From: Thiolapillus brandeum
GTDB lineage: Bacteria > Pseudomonadota > Gammaproteobacteria > Chromatiales > Chromatiaceae
DNA length: 64,000 bases
NCBI RefSeq assembly: GCF_000828615.1
Contig: NZ_AP012273.1
Coordinates: 1,240,001 to 1,304,000 of the forward strand
Direction: 5' to 3'
Shown here: piece after piece, positions 58,972 to 64,000 of the stretch
Layout: every line of letters begins with the position of its first letter
Position numbering within the stretch: the first letter of the stretch is position 1
The notes under the pieces: generated by a model
Seen by the model: the letters and a program-made list of their open reading frames with translations, nothing else
What the model was told of the DNA's origin: nothing
Database searches by the model: none
Program-made: the position numbers and the translations under genes

Positions 58972-60953
58972 TGGAGATGAGTGTGAATAAAAAAGTGAGC
59001 AAGAATTTGCTGTATGGAGTGCTTCTGGCATTTTCTGTCGTCGGCCAGGCAGGCGACCAATCCCGGAATGCTGCGCCTGCTACAGAGCAGGCAAACAAGG
59101 AAGTTCTTAACCTGTTACCGTTCGAGGATAAGACAGATTTCGAACGTGCCAGGAGAGGGCTGATCGCTGAGTTACCGGGAGGCAAGATTCAGGTTGAGGG
59201 AAGAAAACGACCGAATTGGGATTTGAACCCGTACGCCTTTCTCGACGGTGAAGCTGCTGCTACAGTCAATCCCAGCTTGTGGCGTATGGCTCAGCTCAAT
59301 ATGGCCAATGGCCTGTTCAAAGTGACTGATCATGTCTATCAGGTTCGTGGTTTGGACCTGGCCAATATCACCTTTGTCGAGGGGGAAACAGGGTGGATCG
59401 CCATCGATCCTTTGACTACCGCGGAAACAGCCAAGGTAGCTTACGACCTTTTAAGCGAACATGTGTCCAAAAAACCGATACATACCGTGATCTATACCCA
59501 TTCCCACGTGGATCATTATGCAGGGGTGCGTGGCATTGTTTCGGAGCAGGATGTTCAGGCAGGCAAGGTGCAGATCATCGCGCCTGCCGGCTTTCTTGAG
59601 CATGCAGTGAGTGAAAATGTTATCGCTGGCAATGCCATGAGCCGGCGTGCTCAGTACATGTATGGGATCTTTCTGGAGAAAGGTTCACGTGGCCAGGTGG
59701 ATGCAGGGCTTGGAAAGGGAACGGCGCAGGGCACTCCTGGCTTGATTGCACCGACGCTCACCATTTCAGAAACCGGCAAGAAAATGACCATCGATGGGGT
59801 GGAGGTTGTCTTTCAGGTGACCCCAGGTACGGAAGCACCGGCAGAGATGAATTTCTATTTCCCGCAGTTCAAGGCATTGTGCATGGCGGAAAACGTCACC
59901 CATACGCTGCACAATCTTTATACCTTGCGTGGTGCCGAGGTGCGGAACTCAAAAGCATGGGCGCACTATATCAATGAATCCATCGATATGTTTGCTAAAG
60001 ATGCTGAAGTGGAGTTTGCCAGTCATCATTGGCCCACTTGGGGAAACGAGCAGATTGTCGAACTGTTGATCAAGCAACGCGATCTGTACAAGTATCTGCA
60101 TGATCAAACGCTGAACCTGGCCAACAAAGGTTACACCATGCTGGAGATCGCTGAGATGATCAAGCTGCCCAAAAGCCTGGCCAGTGAATTTTCCAACCGG
60201 GGTTACTACGGTACCGTTAGTCACAATGTGCGGGCGGTGTACAACAAATATCTCGGTTATTTCGACGGTAATCCTGCCCATCTGAACCCCCTGCCGCCTG
60301 AAGCAGCCGGAAAAAAATATGTGGAATTCATGGGTGGTGCCAGCGAGGTCACCAAAAAAGCACGTAAAGCTTATGAGAATGGCGAATACCGTTGGGTAGC
60401 CGAGGTAATGAGCCATGTGGTTTTTGCGGATCCAAAGAACAAGGAGGCGCGTGCCCTCGAGGCCGATGCACTGGAGCAACTGGGTTACCAGGCTGAATCA
60501 GGCCCATGGCGGAACTTCTATCTCATGGGTGCAAAGGAACTGCGCACAGGCGTCAGAAAGATTCCTGGCGCAGGCAGTTCGGCAAGTCCGGATACTGCGG
60601 CGGCCATGACGGTAGACATGTATTTCGATTACCTCGGGGTTCGATTGAACGCAGAGAAGGCGGAGGGCAAAAAGATGGCTCTCAACTGGGTGTTTACGGA
60701 CACCGGAGAAAAGTATGCGCTGACCTTAAGTAATTCTGTATTGAACTACTCCAGGGGCAAGCAACTGGATGAGGCCGATGCCACGATTACCATGACCCGC
60801 AGGGCACTGAATCCCGTGCTCCAGGAAACGCAAACGTTTCAGGATCTTGTCGATAAAGGCCAAGCTAAACTAGAGGGGAATAACCGTTCATTGAATGAGC
60901 TGATGTCGATGATGGATGATTTCGACCTCTGGTTCGATGTGGTATTGCCCTGA
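58971..60953 (+). CDS. Linear alkylsulfatase (SdsA1/BDS1 type)
   Basis: The 660-residue enzyme belongs to the metallo-beta-lactamase alkylsulfatases that hydrolyse medium-chain alkyl sulfates such as SDS. A signal segment (LLYGVLLAFSVVGQAG) directs export. The zinc motif THSHVDHYAG is at about 176-185, followed by the family segments FLEHAVSENVIAGNAMSRRA, AENVTHTLHNLYTLRGAEVR and SHHWPTWG. An alpha-helical dimerisation domain and a C-terminal SCP2-like domain (about 540-655) complete it. The start is uncertain: ATG 58971 or 58977, or GTG 58983, which has GGAG at ideal spacing. It overlaps the barrel gene by one base. Confidence 0.93.
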   Translation: MEMSVNKKVSKNLLYGVLLAFSVVGQAGDQSRNAAPATEQANKEVLNLLPFEDKTDFERARRGLIAELPGGKIQVEGRKRPNWDLNPYAFLDGEAAATVNPSLWRMAQLNMANGLFKVTDHVYQVRGLDLANITFVEGETGWIAIDPLTTAETAKVAYDLLSEHVSKKPIHTVIYTHSHVDHYAGVRGIVSEQDVQAGKVQIIAPAGFLEHAVSENVIAGNAMSRRAQYMYGIFLEKGSRGQVDAGLGKGTAQGTPGLIAPTLTISETGKKMTIDGVEVVFQVTPGTEAPAEMNFYFPQFKALCMAENVTHTLHNLYTLRGAEVRNSKAWAHYINESIDMFAKDAEVEFASHHWPTWGNEQIVELLIKQRDLYKYLHDQTLNLANKGYTMLEIAEMIKLPKSLASEFSNRGYYGTVSHNVRAVYNKYLGYFDGNPAHLNPLPPEAAGKKYVEFMGGASEVTKKARKAYENGEYRWVAEVMSHVVFADPKNKEARALEADALEQLGYQAESGPWRNFYLMGAKELRTGVRKIPGAGSSASPDTAAAMTVDMYFDYLGVRLNAEKAEGKKMALNWVFTDTGEKYALTLSNSVLNYSRGKQLDEADATITMTRRALNPVLQETQTFQDLVDKGQAKLEGNNRSLNELMSMMDDFDLWFDVVLP

Positions 60954-61258
60954 TCCCAAGAAGGTCAGGGAACCTCTTACATGGGCACCACCTGTTTGCC
61001 AAGTAAATTCTGATGACGAAAAAGAGTTGATTGTAGTCTTACATCCGGCCTGTTGATGGAGCGCTTTCTGGCTCCTGGCCTCTATGGTCAGTATTCCGCG
61101 TAAATTAACACAGCTGTACAGCAGATTTGACTATAGCTCGACCAAATCGTGACGCACCCTGGCCCCGATGTGGGAAAAATGGGCTATTTCAGTCACGAAT
61201 GCGCGAAAGCACAGGCATACTAACCTACAGAATTTACTATATTTATAGAAAGAAAAAT
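60954..61258. other. Gap before the tRNA fragment, no gene seen
   Basis: No coding frame or tRNA is supported here. The sequence becomes AT-rich toward the right (TTTACTATATTTATAG near 61233-61248), marking the left edge of the putative island that starts at the tRNA-Ile fragment. It may hold remnants of older insertions. Confidence 0.4.
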
Positions 61259-61306
61259 GGTCTCATAATCGATTGGTCGTAGGTTCAAGCCCTACAGGCC
61301 CCAGCA
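61259..61306 (+). other. 3' half of tRNA-Ile(CAU): attachment-site-like fragment
   Basis: The stretch starts in the anticodon loop (CTCATAATCG), continues through the variable region and an intact T arm (GTAGGTTCAAGCCCTAC, 5-bp stem) and ends with AGGCCCC and AGCA. This matches the 3' half of tRNA-Ile2 with CAU anticodon. The 5' half is missing: the bases before it do not pair with the anticodon or acceptor stems. Partial tRNA 3' ends are typical of attachment sites left by integrases. Confidence 0.75.
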
Positions 61307-61356
61307 TTTTTCCATCTATTTCTCCTCTGAAGCCAATGCGCATCAACAAATTATGG

Positions 61357-62145
61357 TTATGAGTGTAAATCGGCTTCGCTGTATCCAAGCATTTGCAGTG
61401 CTTGCAAATCGGGGCATAGGCCATTTGTTGGTGGAATGACTAGCGTGGAGACTTCCTGCAATTGGGTTTCAGGCAAGGCGTCGAGGGTTATGATGTCAGC
61501 CTGATAGTGATGGATGGCCAATACCGGAGCCTGATAGATGATGATTTTCTGTTCCAGGGGGTACCAGCGATTGAGTTTATTCACCATGACGCGTAATTTG
61601 TCTGGTGTAGTATCAAAACGTCTGCAGCTCAAATCACCGGTCAGGCCAATTTGCCAGAGAATAAGCAATGCTGTTGGATCGATTTGTCGATCATAGACGA
61701 GAAACTGGGTGGCCTCAAAAGACTGGCAGCCATGCCTGCCTGGATCTAATCCCAAATCGGCAATTAAGCAATCTTCTGCGGAAATACCGGGTTCCATACG
61801 TGCCTGATAACCTGCTTCGCGTAATTTTCTTGTCACTTCATGAGGAACGTCGGCAAATACGCCGGGGTGACCATAAAATATCGCACATACGTCTTTTCCT
61901 GCATACACTTGGTCGAGTATTGCCGTTTCCATTTCACGGTAGGTCTGGCGGCGGTCTTTATTGTCACCGTAATAGATATGCAGCGGTCTTACATCGGAGT
62001 TCAGGCATTGTGCCCAGCGATAGGTAAAGGCATCTGCCATACAAAATACCGTTTCTGCACGCTGTATTTCGCTGATTGCGCGCTGCGAAATATGTCGCCC
62101 AAGTTGTATGCCCGTGCCGACAATGACCAGCGAGCCAGATGTCAT
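61357..62145 (-). CDS. Split borosin peptide alpha-N-methyltransferase (SonM/OphMA type)
   Basis: The 262-residue protein has the tetrapyrrole-methylase fold but the specific signatures of borosin backbone N-methyltransferases: SLVIVGTGIQLGRHIS, YYGDNKDRRQTYREM, FYGHPGVFADVPHEV, PGISAEDCLIADLGLDP, EATQFLVYD and VIPPTNG. The residues corresponding to OphMA Tyr66, Arg72 and Tyr76 are Tyr59, Arg65 and Tyr69, with identical spacing. Unlike OphMA it has no C-terminal precursor, so it should act in trans, as SonM does on SonA. It would methylate backbone amides of the precursor core with S-adenosylmethionine. It overlaps the GGDEF gene by 4 bases. A siroheme/cobalamin methylase role is unlikely given these motifs. 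Confidence 0.88.
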   Translation of the reverse strand: MTSGSLVIVGTGIQLGRHISQRAISEIQRAETVFCMADAFTYRWAQCLNSDVRPLHIYYGDNKDRRQTYREMETAILDQVYAGKDVCAIFYGHPGVFADVPHEVTRKLREAGYQARMEPGISAEDCLIADLGLDPGRHGCQSFEATQFLVYDRQIDPTALLILWQIGLTGDLSCRRFDTTPDKLRVMVNKLNRWYPLEQKIIIYQAPVLAIHHYQADIITLDALPETQLQEVSTLVIPPTNGLCPDLQALQMLGYSEADLHS

Positions 62146-63869
62146 GTGGCCGCCTTTTTTAGATCGGACATATGGTAGATCTGATACTGATTTCTGCCAT
62201 TTCGTTTGGCTTTATAAAGTGCGGAATCAGCGTCTCTTATCAAGGTATTCAGGGTTTCGTATTCACCACGCGATATAGCAATGCCAAAACTTAGCGTGAC
62301 CTCGATGCTATGGTTTTCGTAGGCAACGGGTTTTAGCTGTTGGCTACAGTTTTCGATCAGATTCCTGGTCTGCTCCACGGACATTCCGGGGAAAAATGCG
62401 GTGAATTCTTCCCCGCCAGTACGGCCTACGATGCCCTCGGTGCCAAAACAATTCCTGAGTACCTTGGCAACTGTCTGCAAAACCTTGTCGCCTGCGGCAT
62501 GGCCATAGGTGTCATTGACGCGTTTGAACCAGTCTATGTCTGCCACCACCACCGAGAATGGTTTGCCGTCGCGATGATGCTCTTCAAAAATGGTTTCAGC
62601 CAAGGTGCATACGTAGGCCTGATTATACAACTGGGTCAAGCCATCGACCTGAGACATGCGCTTGAATCGCCGACGTTCTTTGTGTGCCTGTAGCCACAGC
62701 AGGAGAACGATCAGAAAAATACTGACTGAGCTGAGCATGATGATAATAAATTGCTGGTGATTGTTTTTTTTCTGTAGGGTAAGGAGCTGGTTTTCCTTTT
62801 TTAGTTGTTCAATGTGTTGCTCCTTGTTTTTTACTTCGAAAGCGACGGTAAGTTGGGCAATGCGAATATTTTTTTTCTGGTCTATGGCTTGTTTTTCCAC
62901 TGAACGTTGTTTTTCAAGCCATTTCAGTGCTGTTTTGTAGTTGCCCGCGTCTTTGCTGATTTGTTTTTTCAGTGTGTAGATATCCTGTAAATGCTCTAAA
63001 TAATCCTTAGCCTGAGGGAGTATGACGTCGAGGTAATGGTCTGCCAGTTGGTTGTTTCCCATCTGATAATAAATTTGGGCCATGGTCAGCTGGCTCAGTA
63101 CAATGCCATAGTTGTAATTTGCTGCATGACAGAGATCCAGAGCTTTGTTTGCCTGGGCCAAGGCAGCTTGGTATTTATGTTGTTGTAGCAGTGAGGCAGC
63201 AAGGCCATTGCGTGCCATTCCGATAAACAGTGGGTCTTTTGTGGTAGTGCAGATATCCAGCATGCGACGATAAGCTTTTTCCCCTTTTTTGGTTTCACCA
63301 CGGTGCTGGTATATCGAACCAATAGCATCCAGAGATGTGCAAATATTCATGGTGTTGTGGGTTTTTTTTGCTTCTTTGCTGGCGCTTAGTGCAAATAACA
63401 AAGCTTTATCATAGTCCCCGGCATCTGAATAGATTTCAGGAGCCAAACTGTTGGCAATATATCTCAGTGTGGGATGTTTTATTTTTGGTAATAGTCGCTG
63501 GATTTTGTTCAAAATCTTGAATGCTTCTACATATTTGTTCTGGATTTGGTAGATCAGAATAGCAATGGTATAGGCTCGCATGCGGTAGGCAGGCGGTATC
63601 GAAGGAATATCCAGTTGTTTCAGAATCTGTAACGATGCTGAATTGTCACCTGTAATCGCCAGGTAGCGCATTTTGAGTAAGTCAATCACCCATTGCTGCT
63701 GTGGCGTGGCTTGGTTTTCCAGTGGGGCAAGTTGTTTGACCAGTTTTTCAAGCTCTTGGGTGGGGATGGTGGTAAAAGGGTCAGCTTCCCCGATCAACTC
63801 GTCTAAAGTTTGGGCAATGATCGTCGGGCTAGCCAGCCATATCAGCAGTAAAAGTGCCCCGTACTTCAT
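62142..63869 (-). CDS. TPR-containing membrane diguanylate cyclase
   Basis: The 575-residue protein has a signal peptide (MKYGALLLLIWLASPTIIAQ), a periplasmic helical part with several TPR repeats (about 80-300; for example AIGSIYQHRGETKKGEKAYR and LTMAQIYYQMGNNQLADHYL), a coiled coil (about 320-370), one membrane helix (about 372-393, IIIMLSSVSIFLIVLLLWLQ) and a cytoplasmic GGDEF domain. The active-site motif is GGEEF, with DIDWFKRVNDTYGH upstream, so c-di-GMP synthesis is likely. The product-inhibition I-site RxxD is absent (GTEG at that place). It begins 14 bases after the putative borosin precursor and overlaps the methyltransferase start, so it is co-expressed with both. The TPR part could sense a peptide or protein. 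Codon use is AT-rich. Confidence 0.88.
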   Translation of the reverse strand: MKYGALLLLIWLASPTIIAQTLDELIGEADPFTTIPTQELEKLVKQLAPLENQATPQQQWVIDLLKMRYLAITGDNSASLQILKQLDIPSIPPAYRMRAYTIAILIYQIQNKYVEAFKILNKIQRLLPKIKHPTLRYIANSLAPEIYSDAGDYDKALLFALSASKEAKKTHNTMNICTSLDAIGSIYQHRGETKKGEKAYRRMLDICTTTKDPLFIGMARNGLAASLLQQHKYQAALAQANKALDLCHAANYNYGIVLSQLTMAQIYYQMGNNQLADHYLDVILPQAKDYLEHLQDIYTLKKQISKDAGNYKTALKWLEKQRSVEKQAIDQKKNIRIAQLTVAFEVKNKEQHIEQLKKENQLLTLQKKNNHQQFIIIMLSSVSIFLIVLLLWLQAHKERRRFKRMSQVDGLTQLYNQAYVCTLAETIFEEHHRDGKPFSVVVADIDWFKRVNDTYGHAAGDKVLQTVAKVLRNCFGTEGIVGRTGGEEFTAFFPGMSVEQTRNLIENCSQQLKPVAYENHSIEVTLSFGIAISRGEYETLNTLIRDADSALYKAKRNGRNQYQIYHMSDLKKAAT

Positions 63870-63883
63870 CGGTCGGGCGTAGT

Positions 63884-64000
63884 CTAGTGGATGTAGGGTT
63901 TAATAATCTTATTGGTTTTTGCTAACTCTCCCAATCCTGTAGCAGCTTCCAATTTGGATAAATCAGCGTCTTCCAGCAAGGCCATTTCATCGTCGGTTAA
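63884..64000 (-). CDS. Putative borosin precursor peptide, 5' end beyond window
   Basis: Read leftward from base 64000 a frame of 38 codons is open to TAG at 63884-63886. It begins LTDDEMALLEDADLSKLEAA and ends GELAKTNKIIKPYIH. The first part matches the last helices of borosin-binding domains and similar RiPP leaders (LT..E...L...D..KL pattern). The short tail with the Ile-rich NKIIKPYIH would be the core peptide methylated by the methyltransferase encoded 1.7 kb downstream. The gap to the GGDEF gene is 14 bases, so all three genes form one operon. The assignment rests on this fragment and on context; the N-terminus is not in the window. Confidence 0.65.
   Translation of the reverse strand, partial: LTDDEMALLEDADLSKLEAATGLGELAKTNKIIKPYIH

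Noticed and set aside
61259-61306. A complete tRNA gene
   Set aside because: The 5' half is missing; upstream bases do not pair with the acceptor, D or anticodon stems.
61357-62145. Cobalamin or siroheme methylase
   Set aside because: The fold is shared, but the YxxNKxRxxxY stretch, GHPGVF and PGISAEDCLIADLGLDP match borosin methyltransferases, and no tetrapyrrole gene is nearby.
1-64000. CRISPR array
   Set aside because: No regularly spaced short direct repeats were seen on reading through the window.

Overview
The window looks like the chromosome of a free-living or symbiotic gammaproteobacterium with a GC-rich genome, of the kind common among Chromatiales-like sulfur oxidisers. The family level is an inference; no sulfur gene lies here. 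The evidence for the class is the block map/glnD against rpsB-tsf-pyrH-frr-uppS-cdsA-dxr-rseP-bamA-skp-lpxD-fabZ-lpxA-lpxB-rnhB-dnaE-accA-tilS, in an order typical of Gammaproteobacteria, and prfB-lysS with the RF2 programmed frameshift.

Layout: (1) 1-4450 is accessory: an exported SurA-N-like protein cut by the left edge, two lipoproteins, a decayed ion-channel gene and an AT-rich, probably acquired SAM methyltransferase. (2) 4451-29333 is the core block: nitrogen sensing (GlnD), translation (Map, S2, EF-Ts, RRF), UMP kinase, isoprenoid, phospholipid and lipid A synthesis, outer-membrane assembly (RseP, BamA, Skp), DNA polymerase III alpha, acetyl-CoA carboxylase and TilS. Most neighbours overlap by 1-4 bases. 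A 142-bp palindromic MITE-like element sits between tsf and pyrH. (3) 29365-31991 holds an HD-domain hydrolase and an LTA-synthase-like sulfatase. (4) 32242-47012 is a single-strand signalling region made of two modules. Each has one or two TonB-type receptors, a YfiR-like periplasmic protein and a CHASE8-type membrane sensor. One sensor is a hybrid histidine kinase; the other is a 1645-residue kinase/receiver/HPt/PAS/GGDEF/EAL fusion. (5) 47527-47811 holds a second, 285-bp member of the MITE family. (6) 48054-57176 carries prfB, lysS, ygfZ, an RNB ribonuclease, a membrane-anchored SMC-like ATPase and a ribulokinase-like sugar kinase. (7) 57277-61306 has a decayed REP-type transposase, an outer-membrane channel with an alkylsulfatase, and a tRNA-Ile(CAU) 3' fragment that looks like an attachment site.

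(8) 61357-64000, beyond the tRNA fragment and relatively AT-rich, is the most striking part. It encodes a stand-alone borosin-type peptide alpha-N-methyltransferase with the Tyr/Arg/Tyr catalytic set in place, overlapping by 4 bases a periplasmic-TPR diguanylate cyclase. That gene starts 14 bases after the C-terminus of what looks like the borosin precursor peptide, which runs off the right edge. If correct, this is a split-borosin RiPP operon with a c-di-GMP enzyme embedded between precursor and methyltransferase.

All calls come from reading the sequence; no database search was possible.
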